In this document: one piece after another, positions 11,901 to 25,789 of the stretch | Position numbering within the stretch: the first letter of the stretch is position 1 | Layout of the letters: each line of letters opens with the position of its first letter | Assembly (NCBI GenBank): GCA_013180625.2 | Contig: SNVD02013097.1 | Coordinates: 248,001 to 312,000 of the forward strand | Origin: Boswellia sacra | Lineage: Eukaryota; Streptophyta; Magnoliopsida; Sapindales; Burseraceae | Length of the DNA: 64,000 nucleotides | Direction: 5' to 3' | Notes under the pieces: generated by a model | What the model was told of the DNA's origin: nothing | Seen by the model: only the letters and a program-made list of their open reading frames with translations | Database searches by the model: none | Position numbers and translations under genes: made by a program

Positions 11901-14900
11901 AATTATAAAACAAAACCTCTCCTAATAGCAGGAGGGCCGGGAAACCATAAAGGTAGCTAAACTGTCATAATCACAAAGCATAATAATTGTTAGACATCGC
12001 AATGGAGAATCGAAACGTCGTTGTTTGATGAAATAAGAGATAAATATACAACGAAAACCCAACTAACTGTACTTGGACTATATTAAAAATACATTAGAAT
12101 AATCATGTTAAATTGAGGTTAGTTTTAATAAATATAATTAATAAACATGATCAATAACTAGAAGAGTCCAACTCCTAGTTAGCATATTCTTATGGGTTAC
12201 TTCACTTCACCAATTTGAATGTGTTGGATAACACGTCAGGGTATTCTACATACCTGTACATATATATATTGGCTCTCTAAGAATAGATTGCCATCTAAGA
12301 CTAGGAATAATTGTATATAAATAATTATAATATATTATAAGATTTTTTCAAATAAATATCTACCGTATATATTTATCTCATCGAAGACAATTTTCTTCCA
12401 TGATCTAGATGAGCATGATCAACTGTTTGTTATTTGTCAATGTGAGATGTTCAAAACGGCATGGTGAAAATATTCAAAGGATGAATAAATGACGCTAGCA
12501 TCATTATCAACGACCATGAAACAAAGAGCATTAATGAGAATAGGGAAAAGGGTAATATTTGAAAAGCTAGATTTACAGAAAGTGGGAAAAGAGGGTTAAA
12601 AGGGTTTTCCTGGGATGGGCTGAGTCAAAGTAGTTTGTTGAGGATTTTTTCAAAGGTCTCATATATGGAGATAGATATACATATTTTGGTGTGTGAAAAT
12701 TAAACTAAGAATAAATAGGGTGTGGTTGAGAAGATGAGAGTGAGACGTTGGGTCTTGCTTATGTGGGTTTCTTGGAGAGGTGAAATAAAAGGTATATTAT
12801 TATTTTCATATAAAGAGACATTTGATGAGAAGATAAAATGGGGATGGATAGATGGATGTTTGGCCGTGCAAGTAACTGAAATGCTTTGCATTCACTGTTT
12901 GAAAGCAATTCCTAACCCTTCTATTTATGCTTCATGCATACATACATGTTGACACAATTAGATCTCCTTATTCTCTAACGGTCTATTCTCTTCGAAAGAG
13001 ATGCTCATGATGGGAGGGAAGAAGTTGGTACATGCACTTCAACACATCATATTTTGACATTTAATACTAACAATAATAGTGCATTTGAAACTTTCGGCAC
13101 CCTACTAACTGCTACACCTTCAATCAAAAATCATCATCTCTTAGAATGTTTGGTAGCTATAGTGGAACCAATGTGGACACAATAAAATCATCAAACAGTA
13201 TAACTAAATAAGTAAATTTGAAGAACCAGTTACAATTTATGTGCATGGATTTAATCCTCGATGAAAAACCATCCAAAATAATTCTAAAACCGATAAAATT
13301 AAGAACTAACAATTTGATCCTACCACGAAAAAGCTAGATTATAATGACTGACCATTATTAACATCCATCCAATATCTCTATTTAATTTGATGGTTGTAGT
13401 GCACAGATTAGTTGACTGAGCATTTGGGAATGCTATTTTAGGGAGGGATTATGTAAATGTGGTATTGCCATTCTATTTGCAAAGCCTGGCCGAATCCAAA
13501 CGTCCTTTTAGCAATGCCTTTAATTAAATGATCACCCCCAAGAATAATACTCCGTATTAATCTACATCAGGAATTCGTTTCTTCCACATGGGGTAACTTT
13601 GAGATTCAGTACTGATCGATCCATATCAATTCTCTTTAATTATATTGGCAGGGCAGGAAGAAAGCCCTAATGGACCAATTAATGTTTCAAATAGTAAGTT
13701 TAATCAAAATTCACAACCCCTAGCTAGTGAACTATATATGTATATATGGTCATGAATTAATCAAGCACTAAGAAAGCAGTAAAACAATTGATCACTTCTA
13801 CCAATGAATACATATTATACCATTAAAATTCATAATTACATCAGAACAGCTAGCTGGTTAAACTTCTACATCATATGACACAGTGGACCAATATAAAACA
13901 TTCTTAATTTACTCGAGAGATCACTTTGTTTTTGCCATTAGAAGACGGTCATTAAACTTTTACATACACCTTTCAACTACCAAGAGTAAGAAAAATTCAT
14001 AGTTTCAGTTCAGGTCATTTTCAAATTTGAGATATCACCTCAACTTGGACTCTTCCTCATCAAATGATTTCTATATAAAGTTACCCTCCTTCATTAATTT
14101 AGACAGTCCATCTTAATTCTGAATTTTAACTGAGATTAATTAACTTGATATATAATTAACGTTGCACTTCAATTTTTGGTAAATTAATCCCCATTTCCCT
14201 CTTTTTTTTTTTTTTTTGACGAGATTACATTAGCAAAAGCAATGCCTTAAGCATATATATTAATGCTTGCTATAAGCATTAATTACAAGGGTGTGCTCAT
14301 GAAATTTTTTAAAATATTCTAGCCCGTATGTATACCATATATCATATATGTTTGCTCAATATGTTACGTCATAACTTAAATTCTAAACTTAATTTTAATA
14401 AATCTGTATTATAAGAACAATCCAATAAGTCATTGGTTCTGATAATTATATGTAGAATAGAGGTTGTTTGTGTTAATTTTAGTCAACAAGTTTAATGGAT
14501 CAATATCAATCAAGATAACATTATTCCAAGATGGACGTTGATCCATAAACAATTTCTTAAATAAGCCTAGAAATAGATTGAGTAGGAAGACCAGATGAAT
14601 TGGCACATCCACCAATTACAACTCAACACCCAATTTTATACCCACCAATTGCTGTTGTATATTTCACTTGATATTTATGTTGAAGTTAATATAATTAATA
14701 GATAAGCTATATCTGTTAAGTTTATTAGTTCAGATGGGATTTCAAGTGTTTGATTTCGTGGGGTATAAAATCTTAATCAGTTAAGAAAAGTACAATTTAT
14801 ATTATGGTTAATTAATTAAGATAAATATAATTGAGAAAAACGTTATTAATTTCAACAATTGTATTTGACTTGCCATCTGCATGGAAGTATGGGAAAAGGC

Positions 14901-16700
14901 AGACGGTTTAGCCATACTTTTCTTGATGCTGTCCTTACACGGCATATGGATTAACCCTTACGATTGCATTGATAAATCAATTAAAGGTCTGCTTTCCATC
15001 TCATAACCATATATACATAACCCAGTAAAAATTTAATATATTATATATAAATACCACTTGAGATTAGGCTGAACTGTCATTTATAAAATGTCTCTGTTCT
15101 GCAACTACCCTATAAAACTGATGGATGGCTGTGCATATTGCTGTCAATACTTTTCAAAGCACGCACACATGTGGAGAAATTATTATACTAACTTATTTGC
15201 AACTACTTGTTGAGGTTATATTAGATCTTGGGTTGCCTGGCATACTTTAATTAGACATATAGAAATTAATTAATTGTGTAACAAATTGAGATGATGATCG
15301 ATATCATCTGGTGTGGTATTGATCAAATGAGGCTTTTCATCGTATAAGACGTTTCTATTCAATTTGGAAAAACTTTGTCTCAAGTTAATAAATTTAATTA
15401 GGATTGTACTTTACTTTTTGTCAGTTTTTTATCATAACAAAAATTGGTTTATCTTTTTTGGCGACCCCCCGCCAAAATTATAGAAGAAAGTTTTCATAAT
15501 GCAGTACGTATGGAGGTTAATCCAATAACAATAAGATTTCTGCTTCGAGATCAAGTTCTCATTAGACAATTATTTTGCCAGGACAATAATAATAGTTTTT
15601 TCCCCACTAAAGGTTGAATTGGTGTGCTAGGTTAATTAGGTTATTAGAGAGGGTCTGTTGACTCTGGGCAAATCAAGGAGTGCCACATCAACATGCGTAC
15701 TTAATACACGCTCTCTCAGGTTATTATTAACCTATGTTAACCTGAGCCTTAGAAAAATGTATTTATTTATTTTTTATTTGAAAATGATAATTATGATGTT
15801 AGAAGAAATTAAATCTAGCCTAATTTACTAGCTAGCTATCAAAAGTAACTGAATACAATTTCAAACAAAGTACTCTAACTACTAATTTGCTTCTATATAT
15901 ATATATGGCAATGCTGATAATGGTGCATATGCTTTCTTTAAAGCCTTAGCATTGCAAAATTATTTTTCTTACTAATTTAGGGTTTGACAACTTTGAATTT
16001 ACCAACTCTTCTTGACACTACTTAATTCAAAGCTTACCTATTCCATCTGCCATGCAGTCTTTATCCCATAAGAAGCATGATGTACCAAAAAGAGAAAGGT
16101 TTGATTAAATGAAATATTAATTTGAGACCTCTATTTTTCTCTTTTTTCCGAAAAATATTTACTAACCAGATACTAATTTGTTTCAAAACAATGCATTACC
16201 CATTTGAATGTACAAGGCTTGATTTAAAGAATATATACATATTAGTTGTAGGCCTTCCCAAAATGATTATAGCGTTGAGCCATGCATATTCGATCCCACA
16301 CCAACACAATTCAATATATAGAAACTGATCAGATCTCTCTTTGATTAACATAAGACTAATTACCCTCATTATTAATAATGAAAGGAATTAGGAAGGCTGT
16401 AGGCTTTGCAATAGGAGAGCTGTCCCTTTAATAGAAACTATAAGGTACCCAAATCAGAAGGTTTAATCAAGCTGGTTAACGTAATAACATGGCTTAAAAC
16501 GGTAACTAGAGATCGATGAACAGTTGGGACCCGAAGATGATAGAGAAGTTCATGGGCCAAATTGTATAAGAAATGAGGTTAGTGGATATACAAATACAAC
16601 AAGGGTTAATGTGTCGTGTAAAACCAACAAAAGTGACTTCCCATCCACAACCCTAAACCAACCCCACTTTCTTATTCTGTTGGTGCTTATTTTCTTCTTG
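5951..16700. other. Long gene-poor intergenic region
   Basis: About 10.7 kb of AT-rich DNA with only short, biased frames. I find no convincing gene, tRNA or rRNA. The stretch 7497-7745 looks like a piece of a dispersed repeat (internal similarity around the GTACGAAACTGA / CACGAAACTGATAC segments), but I cannot define its ends. Stretches near 5000-5400 and 6190-6390 have loosely complementary ends and could be old MITEs; this is weak. Confidence 0.4.
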
Positions 16701-16705
16701 CCTTC

Positions 16706-16712
16706 TATATAT
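16706..16712 (+). promoter_or_regulatory. Candidate TATA box of the MYB gene
   Basis: TATATAT, 80 bases upstream of the MYB start codon, would give a leader of about 45 bases. It is preceded by CT-rich sequence, as often in plant promoters. Motif and spacing only. Confidence 0.4.
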
Positions 16713-16785
16713 CTTCTTGTGGACTTCTCTTTTCTGTACTTGATGACAAACAATTCACTGCTCAGAGGCGCCGGTACTCAGCGCG

Positions 16786-18301
16786 ATGGACGACTCTGGA
16801 GCTGCTTCTAGTGATGATGCAACCAAGACTTGCCCTAGAGGACACTGGAGACCTGCTGAGGATGAAAAGCTTCGGCAACTTGTTGAACAATATGGTGCAC
16901 AAAACTGGAACTCTATTGCTGAAAAGCTCCAAGGAAGATCAGGTAGCTAGATGATACTTACCATACCTAGGCTCTCTCTCTTCAGTCAATTTTTCTCTTT
17001 TGATTATCTTCTTTATGTCTGTCTTCAAGTTCTTTCTACATGATCACCTGGGTTTTGATTCTACTTTTTCAATTAAATGGGTAAACTGCTGCCCTTGAGC
17101 TCAGCCGGAGAATAATAGAAAGGTGCAAAAAAGTATATACATGTACTATATAATAATTAAATAAAAGAAAATAAAATCAATTTAATTAGTGTAAATCAGG
17201 TTCATAAACTCCTTTCTTTTACGTGATGGATTAAGATGATCACGTTATGCGAGAGTGCATGGGAGTGATTCTTTTGATCTTTATAGATCTAAGTTTACAA
17301 GATTATTGAGTCTATATTTTGTCTCTTTTGCATGCACCAGCTTGAACATGTTTTTATAATTTTGATTTTCATATCAGATGATATAGAAGTTGATGATCGA
17401 CTGTCTATCTCTTACCCCGATGATCATCGATATCTAATATGAGTTCAATTTTCTTATTTTTTCAGGGAAGAGTTGTAGATTAAGGTGGTTTAATCAACTT
17501 GACCCGAGAATCAACAGAAGACCGTTCACTGAGGAAGAAGAGGAAAGGCTACTCGCAGCCCATCGAATTCATGGAAACAAATGGGCATTAATAGCCAGAC
17601 TATTTCCCGGTAGAACCGATAATGCTGTGAAGAATCATTGGCATGTTATAATGGCAAGAAAGCAAAGAGAACAGTCTAAGCTATGCGGAAAGAGAAGTTA
17701 TCAAGACAGTCTAAGCAACTCCAACATCAACTCTGATAATTTTTATGCAAGAAAACCAAGATCCCAAGGCGTGTTTAGCTCACGAATTGGATTTGAGAAC
17801 AATAGAATATTCGAATTTCGAAACTCCAATACAGATAGGACTACTACTTTTCCAGTCTCACCTTCTAGCTCACAGCTTTCCTGGACTTTCGCCCCACCGA
17901 TGGTGACAGGTACTTCAAACATTTCAGCTTCAGTGGATTTGTCTCGAAGAGAAGGAAGAGATTACTTTAATTCTAGTTCCAATTATTTCACTGAGGAGAG
18001 CTCAAAAGTTTCAGATCAACCTCTTCGTAGATACTATCCGAGTTCTTCGGTTTATGGAAGCCATCGGAGTTCCACTATATTTGGTATTCCAAACTATAGG
18101 AGGATCGTTCCAAGTCCATTTGGGTACCTTAAAGTTTGTGATCATGATTACGAAAGCCCTGGAACGATGAAGCAGGAGTTGTTTAAGTTTTCGGATAGCT
18201 CAGCTTATGAGGTGAGTGCACAGCAAGCTCAAGGAGATGAATCAATCAAACACGAGAGTGTTCCTTTCATAGATTTTCTTGGTGTTGGAATCTCTTCTTG
18301 A
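16786..18301 (+). CDS. R2R3-MYB transcription factor, MYB52/MYB54 (subgroup 21) type
   Basis: Two exons, 16786-16942 and 17466-18301, join in phase (G|GG, Gly53) to a 330-residue protein. Residues 18-69 are R2, with the conserved Trp21/41/60 and the [17 protein letters not shown] signature. Residues 70-120 are R3, with the usual Phe73 in place of the first Trp, then Trp92 and Trp111, and the [14 protein letters not shown] recognition helix. The R3 stretch followed by [13 protein letters not shown] matches subgroup 21 (MYB52/54/56/105/117), which are nuclear regulators of secondary-wall, boundary or ABA responses. The C-terminal 200 residues are Ser/Asn-rich and acidic near the end, as in an activation region. 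The single intron lies in R2 at the standard position; the R3 intron of many MYB genes is absent. MYB105/117 types are the main alternative. Confidence 0.9.
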
Positions 18302-21300
18302 TTACCGAAAGACCGGTTTATTTAACTAATTTTTCTCTTTATATATAATAGTTTTAGCTTTTCTTTTTTGATCTTATGATAAATGTTCATAACATGCATG
18401 CAAGGATTTAGCCAGCTTCTAATAATCATCCGTTTAATGCATTTTTTTTCTCTTGATTACTTTGACTTATGCAAGGAATTTTTTTAATTTAGTGCGGAAA
18501 TGATATTTAATTAAATTTGCATTCGGAAATTAAAAATGATTTAAACATGCATTGATACAAACCAATAGCAACTCGATCGATTGCGAGGAATCCAGCAGCA
18601 CAAATTTTGTTCTCAATAATTAATCATTTCTTCTTTGGTTCCATACTTCTATATCAATGCATCAATTGTGCAAGGGAACAAGTGATATAATAATATTCAG
18701 TTATGAGGTGAAATAATTAGCTTCAAGAAAGTTGAAGAAGGCAGTCTTCATTAATCTCATTATTATAGCTAGCATGAGTACAAAGGTGGCATTTTGACAT
18801 CAATAAGCAGTAAATGGTCAATAATCTTATGAATGGATATTTCTGTGCGTGTCGAGGAATAACTCAATCATCTTTAAGGTTTGTTTTATATACATTATTA
18901 ACTCTCAAGCTTTTGCTTGATTGCTGAGAAACAACAAAAATGACAATTCATCGTAATCTTACACGATCATTTCCAGCCTTTCAGCATTGTAATTCTTTCC
19001 AATATCTATATCGTAGCATGAACATTATGGCACACATGGGTAATCCGGTCAGTTGATTGCTCACCTTTTACACACTTTAATTATGTCAAATATTCTTCTA
19101 TGTTGTACCTGAAATTGGTTTTAATTAATAGGTCTGGTTAATTTGATGGCAGATATGCTCATCCGAATATTTATTAAATTTTATTTTGTCTAAATTACTA
19201 TGATCGATCAATGCATTTATGCAAATAGTTCCTGTAGAAACCACACAATTAAATCATATTGGTTATAAGAAATGATAATGAAAATAATTTACACGCGATA
19301 TGAGTTCATCAAACGAGTTACACGAGGTGTCGTGGTATCTTGATTGTATACCCTATAGACTTTTTCATAGAAGAAAATGTGTTATCGCATAACACAAGAA
19401 ATTAACATGGTCGTGACGTTAATGAAACTGTTAGGGTATTCTACTTAATTTAGCCTCAGCTTGTTGTTAATGATCAATTAAAAAAAATGAAACATGCCCA
19501 TTGAAATGGGTCAATGACAAATTAGAATCAATTAAAGGTAGTAAAATTCTCTTTTGATTTGGGTATGCACAGACCATTAGAAGAAGTCGTGGATGGCTTT
19601 CGCCAATGTTACACGTCATGGTTCCACAAAAAATTCTAATGCATAGCTAAAGTTACTTTGATGAGGATTCAAGGGTAAGATTTTGGACAAAGAAAGTAGA
19701 ACCCAGTTGGTCGCTGCTGTGAGCAAAGCTGCAGCATCGGTTCATATCTTGAACCGCAAGCTCCCCATCGATCGAAGACTTAACCAGCACAAATGCCCTA
19801 GATTATCCAACACTCTAACTCTTATTTTTCCTCATTTTTATTGTGTTATATAAAATTAACTAACATTTCTTCTGCGAAGCATGGTTCTGTACGTAACCCT
19901 AGTTTTCTTCTGATGTTCATTACCTAGCTAATATATGGTCATGGCTCATCATAGCCACAATGTTTGAACAAGTTAAAAGTTGGAGTGAGAGTTTGAAAAT
20001 GATTTAACTTGTCTGACTTGATATATATAGACAATTGGTTATTGTTACGTTTAGTTAATTAATGTTTTAGAATTAATTGAATTGTGACGAGCTTTTGACA
20101 TTTTGGTGAAGACCTAGCTATAGAAAAACCTAGCTTATATAGTTGAAACGTTAACTTTCTTGTCATCAAGTACATAAGAATGTGATTAATATTGTTTTCT
20201 TGGAAATTATCCAAGATATATATAATAAAATGACGTAAATTAAGCTTCACTTCATCGAACAACAATAAAATTTCAAAACTTTGTCCCCTGATATTGCAAG
20301 AAGTGAATAGACTAGGTCTAATATTACTCCTTTATTATTATTATTATTATTCACTTTGAATTTTCATAAAAATGTGAAATCTCTACTCATTTGATTTCTT
20401 TTTTACACTATATAACAGACATACAACATATGCTGAAATATATAAATATGTGACCTTTATAATTCACTTCAATTTTGGCATTTTATATATTGAAGTTTAA
20501 TACAATGCATATATAGAATATGGTGGTGATCGGACTGAGGACTTGCAATGACCTATACTTCTATTATAGTTTGGGGTGGGATTCACATTAAACCCAACAT
20601 TAGAATGAGATGCTGATAGGTTTAATACTCTCCATCTTTTATCTATCCCACACTGCTTTATATAAAAGGAAATATAAATAGATTTACTATATTCTTCTTC
20701 TTCTTCTTCTTCTTCTTCTTCTTCTTCTTCTTCTTCTTCTTCTTCTTCTTCTTCTTCTTCTTCTTCTATGTATATAATTAATTGGTAATTGTAATAACAT
20801 AAAATTATATTTTTGTCTAGAAATATATTATTATCTTATTGTACTAAAATCCTAACTCAACTTTATAATAATCTCACCTTCATATTTTTGTTTTAGTTAT
20901 AAATTGTTAGTATTTACTTAATTATCTTTTTGAATATGGCTTATTAAATATGCTAGTTCTGGATTTGAAAATTGTTATGATAAAGTTGTTAATTGTTTTT
21001 CTTCAAATAGTACTATTTATTATTATCTATTTACATTAATTTTTATTTGAGATTTTAAACAAGCATTTTTTTTAAATTGATACAATAAACTCGTACGGGA
21101 ATGAGGTTAAGTTGGGAAAAACATTTCTCACATGAAAATCTTTTATCCCTACCCTGCCTAAAAACATGGAGATGAGTGAGACTGAGAATTAAATTGAAAA
21201 GTGAGGCGGGAGAATGGGGAGTATGCCTCCCAACACTCACTTAACCTAATTGCGAAATAAAATTCTTTTCAGGAAACGATGTTTATATATTAATTAAAGA

Positions 21301-21930
21301 TAGATATTATTTTAAAAAAAATTGACTTAAAATAAATTAATTTTTTTATAGTGAATGGATATAAATATAAAATACCAAGCAACCAATAGAGCACAAGTTG
21401 TGTATACTTTCAAGCAAGCTCCATTAAAGATCTCATATGTATATGATCAATAATCAAAAGTGACATGCCAAGCACATATAGAGTGATAAAATTCTTATTT
21501 TAATCACATTAAAACACCATTTTTATATAAACCTTAATATAATTATATATATAAACTCTAAAGGCACATATCAAATCTTTAAAGATTATATGACTTCTTT
21601 TGAAATACGTGTATTTAATGATTTTTATACGATCTTCGAGAGAATTTATAGTTTTTAAAAGAATTTATAGAATTTTTAAGAAAAGTTAAACAACTTTTTA
21701 GGGTTTACCATATATTTTTAGAATACACGTTAAAACTATCGATATTTTTTTATGATTTATTTATGAGTTTATGTTGGACTGGATTAATAACAATATACTA
21801 TACCTATTAATCTAATTGCTTTGGAAATACATGATGTTTTCTTTTTATTAGTCAACAATTTATCAAATTAATTTTTGTCATCAAAATTTTAATCTCGATC
21901 TAACGGATACTTTGTTTTCGATCTAATCAG
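18302..21930. other. Intergenic region downstream of the MYB gene
   Basis: AT-rich, no convincing coding frame or RNA gene. It holds the TTC microsatellite listed separately and a short TTA run near 20332-20350. Confidence 0.45.
20692..20767 (+). repeat. Perfect TTC microsatellite, about 25 units
   Basis: An uninterrupted TTC (GAA on the other strand) tract of 76 bp. Its perfect state suggests recent expansion and probable length polymorphism. Confidence 0.97.
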
Positions 21931-22205
21931 AAGTGAAGCAACAAATGTGGCGACGTCCACGCGGTTCTTCTCTTGCTCTTCCGTTCGTCATTCCAAATCA
22001 TCCAATAAAACGCGTGCCCATACGCATCCTTCTTATCCAAAACGACACAAAATCTAGAGGGAGTAAACCTGCTTGCATCGCACCATCACACACGTGCCCC
22101 TATGGCGCGTAAATCCCAGCTATCTCCCAATTTAAACTTCAAAACCCCACAAAACCTCCACTCCAATCTCTCTCTCTCTCTCTCTCTCTCTCGGCCTCAG
22201 TGAAC
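21930..22205 (+). promoter_or_regulatory. Promoter and leader of the PEP-mutase-like pseudogene
   Basis: A GC-richer block just upstream of the ATG. It includes a perfect CACGTG G-box at 22091-22096, further ACGCGTG-like elements near 22010, and a (TC)13 tract at 22167-22192 in the presumed 5' UTR. G-boxes and TC tracts are common in promoters of plastid-protein genes. It may still be active although the gene is broken. Confidence 0.45.
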
Positions 22206-25200
22206 ATGTCGACAGTCACGGCTGCCAAGGCTGCTTCGCTTCACCAGATGGCTAACACTTCATCCTTCACGTTGCGGTCAAGCACAAGGCAAGGCAGAAA
22301 GTCGGCGTATCCAACGGTGAGGATGCAGACGCGCGTTCACCGTTTGATCGAGGATCAAGGGATAGTGCTGATGCCACGTTGTTACGACGCCCTCTCTGCT
22401 GCCATTGTAGAAAAATCCGGATTTAGCGCCTGTTTTACCTCCGGATACGCTGTCTCAGCCTCTCTGCCCGGCAAACCTGACTTCGGCTTGCTAACGTGCG
22501 CATATTTCTTCCGTTTGTTCATCTACCAAATTTGTTTTTTCCTAAAATTTTGAAAAAAACAAGTTTTATCTTTTGGTGTTTGGGCCTCCGGAAATGGCGG
22601 CCATGGCGAGGATGGTTTATGCGACAGCTCCGAGGATTCCCATTATTTCTGATGCAGGTCTCTGTGAAGTTGCTACACTCGATTATTATTGGATTCTTTT
22701 ATGATTTCATTCCATTATCTTAAATAATGCACGGCATATATTGAAATTTTGTTTCTTCAGATACTGGTGGTGGCAATGCTCTCAATGTTTAGAGGACGGT
22801 CAAGGACTCGATTGCTGCTGGCGCTGCTGGTTGCTTTCTTGAGGTACTGCTAATTTACTTAATTTACTTCGTAATTGAAGATCACCATGCTTAATAGCTG
22901 TCCTGTTTAGAATTGATTTTTCTGCTGGATAATTCTAGGATTTGAGTATGCATACCTTACCAAGCAATTAATCTTCTATGCCCCTTATGAAAACTATATA
23001 CTATAGTGGCTAGTTATAAATGGTTCAAATTTCTGCTTGAGTTTGTGAAAGCTAATTGTGGTTACTATCAGGGAGGAGACCGGAATTGTTTCTAGAGGGG
23101 CAAAATTGAGCAGGAAGAAAAGAAGATAAATTAATATAATAAAAAGATAATTGTAAATTTAGGAAAAATTTATAATATTTTCATTCAACATTATTCGAAA
23201 GATATAAATTCAAGTTGATCATATCAATTTTAAGTTTTAAATAAAAGAGAAATGATAAAATAAGGTAATTAATAATATGATTAAGGAAAATATGAAATTT
23301 ATTAATTCAAAAGCAACTTATTTTTAAAAGGAAAATAATAAAAGAAATGAATGAGTGATGATGGAAAGAATATAAAGAATTTTGTTTAATAAATAAGATT
23401 TAAACAGCAATTTTTATATATAAAACAACATGCATTCATAAATAACGGAAAAGAAATAAAACAATATTTTTATTTTTTTCTTTGGCCCAGTAGAGGCACT
23501 TGCCCCTGATGGGCCTATGCTGGCTCCATCCCTGGTTAAGATATTGTTAGAAGCTAGAATAGTCAACTCTGGATGTATCCGAGTTGAGAACTTTTCCAAT
23601 TCTGAAAACCTATGCCCATGTTTTGAAAATGAGAGTATGTTGCTTGCTTTCTTGAATATGATCAATCATCTCCATACCTGTTGCTGGCGTGAATAAGTAT
23701 CAATTAATGGTGGTTTATTTTCCTTCCAGGATCAAGTGTGGCCAAAGAAGTGTGGTAAGATTCAAGCTTTTGCTTCATATCAGATTTGTATAAGCTGCTA
23801 ACAGAGAGCGATTATTCATAATATATGTCTAATATGTCACTTACGGTACTTATTATTTCCTGCATGTGCTCTGACAACTAGGACTTATGCGCGGCAAACA
23901 GGTACTCATTTTAATCTTTGGAGAAATCTCAAAGTCTGTTGAATTTGTGGAACTGTCAAAATTTCTGGTTCTTGTCAAATAAGATTTCAAAATATGCAGG
24001 ACTTATTTCTGTTCTTTTTTTTCCCCATGTTACTTCAGGTTATACCTGCTGAGGAGCATGCCGCCAAAATGGCATTAGCCAGGGATGCTATTGGGGATTC
24101 TGACTTTTTTCTTGTGGCTAGGACTGATGCTCGAGCAACTTCGGCAAAAACTGGTCTGTCAGATGCCATTTCTAGGGCTAATCTTTACATGGAGGTATAC
24201 ATTTTGGAATCTCAGTCTGTTCTCATTTGTTTGCACAAAGTGGGACTTGATAGTACTTTAGTCACCTTGTTATAAAGGATTCAAGTTTAGTTGTTTTTTA
24301 TGACTCCCCAGTTTTATTTTTCATACCTGTGTTCAAATATCTTAATCTATGTTTCCTGTTTTGGAGGAAAGGGATTTGTGATTTTGGAGTTCTGTGTATG
24401 TGTAATATTTGAGGTCACAAATGCATGATTTTCAGCCTCTCTCTTTTTGCCTACAAACCCAATAGCTTATGAAGTCTATTCCAATTTGATAGGCTTGTTT
24501 CTGGCTTTCGATGGAGTGGAAAACGTTTTGATTTGACCAATCTGTTCTTATTGGAGTAGCTTCTTCCTACATTTCCTTTATACATGTATATATGGTGACT
24601 AGAGCGGGTAAACAAGTCAGAAATTGGTGCCTGCTAATTAAACAGTTAGTAAAATAAAGTTTTATCCATTGAATAGTTTCTGCAAAGGAACACTGATTTT
24701 AGGCACTTGATCTTGCTTCTATATAACTGGGTTAGGTGGTTGTCTGTAGATTTAATAGTTTAGATTTGTCTACCTGCAGATACATTGTGGATCACCATTT
24801 GATTTTTAGTCAAAAACTGCTTATATTATGTCAACCTAAAAGCAGGTTTAGTGCAGGAGCCTGAAATACAAATGAATAGAACCTTCTTAAGAAATTGTTA
24901 GATATTTGTGTAGTTACCTTGACCATTGTGCTATGGATATATACTAGATGGTTTAACTTTTTGCTATAAAATGTTATGAAACTTTTGTATAGATCAAAAG
25001 GTACACATTATATGCGAAGCATAACTTTTGTGTTAAGTCTTCTGTGTAAATGGAAAAATGTGTGAATTTCTCATTTTTTCCCCAAAAAACAGAAAAAAAA
25101 AAAAATCACTAGGCTATACACCACAATTTTCAAGTTGTTAGTCTTCTGGCACCTTGCATATCTTCTACTATATCTGCTTCTATGTTATCTGTGCCCATAA

Positions 25201-25686
25201 CACTATTTGAATCTCTTTCACTATGATGTGATACATTCTTACAGTCTTTTGCTTGAGAATAAAATTGTATGACCATACTGCTGTGCATCAATGTAATTAC
25301 TAGCTTCATGATCTTAATGTTCAATGGTTTGTGCAAGCCAGAGCTGATGCTTGCTTTGTAGAGGCACCAAGAGATGATAATGAACTTAAGGAGATCCGGC
25401 GACAAAGGGGTACAGAGTTGTAACATGATTGAAGGTGGGGTCACACCCTTACACAACCCAGAAGAGCTGAAAGCAATGGGTTTCCATTTGATCGTGCATT
25501 CACTCACAGCCTTCTATGCATCTGCACGTGCATTAGTTAATGTTCTCAAGACACCGAAGGAAAATGGAACTACGAGAGATCACCTTCACATGGTGTCCAC
25601 TTTTGAGGAATCCAATCAGTTGATTAACTCAGTCTTGGTTTGTGCTTGAAGCAAGGTATTCAAATTTGAAGAAGGTTGATGGGGTG
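22206..25686 (+). pseudogene. Chloroplast-type isocitrate lyase/PEP mutase family protein, disrupted
   Basis: Homologous in order to plant proteins annotated as carboxyvinyl-carboxyphosphonate phosphorylmutase (At1g21440/At1g77060 type). Exons seen: 22206-22495, 22584-22657, 22761-22843, 23730-23754, 23882-23901, 24039-24194 and about 25337-25675. The first ~40 residues look like a transit peptide; family landmarks are RCYDALSA, ASLPGKPDFG, DADTGGG across the exon 2/3 joint, MRGKQVIPAEEHAAK and LVARTDARA. Breaks: exon 2 follows TTTGG where an AG acceptor is expected; TAG at 22790-22792 replaces a codon in the VQRTVKD-like stretch; His is Leu before MRGK; the exon 7 acceptor is missing; one or two bases are lost near 25410-25417, shifting frame and giving stops; another shift lies near 25640; the C terminus runs into plastid rDNA. 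The broken state assumes no sequencing errors, but the number of lesions makes that unlikely. Confidence 0.88.
23069..23534. mobile_element. hAT-type MITE inside an intron of the PEP-mutase pseudogene
   Basis: 466 bp starting CAGGGAGGAGACCGG and ending CTGGCTCCATCCCTG, imperfect inverted termini of the hAT CAGGGATGG class. It is flanked by the 8-bp near-duplicates GTTACTAT (23061-23068) and GTTAAGAT (23535-23542). The inside is AT-rich and non-coding. The two mismatches in the target duplication suggest an old insertion. Confidence 0.65.
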
Positions 25687-25754
25687 CCCAGATCGTTACG
25701 CCTTTCGTGCGGGTCGGAACTTGCCCAACAAGGAATTTCGCTACCTTATGACCA

Positions 25755-25789
<35 letters not shown>

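Noticed and set aside
16524..16811. A 95-codon plus-strand frame across the MYB start
   Set aside because: It is in another frame than the MYB domain and covers the MYB TATA box and leader.
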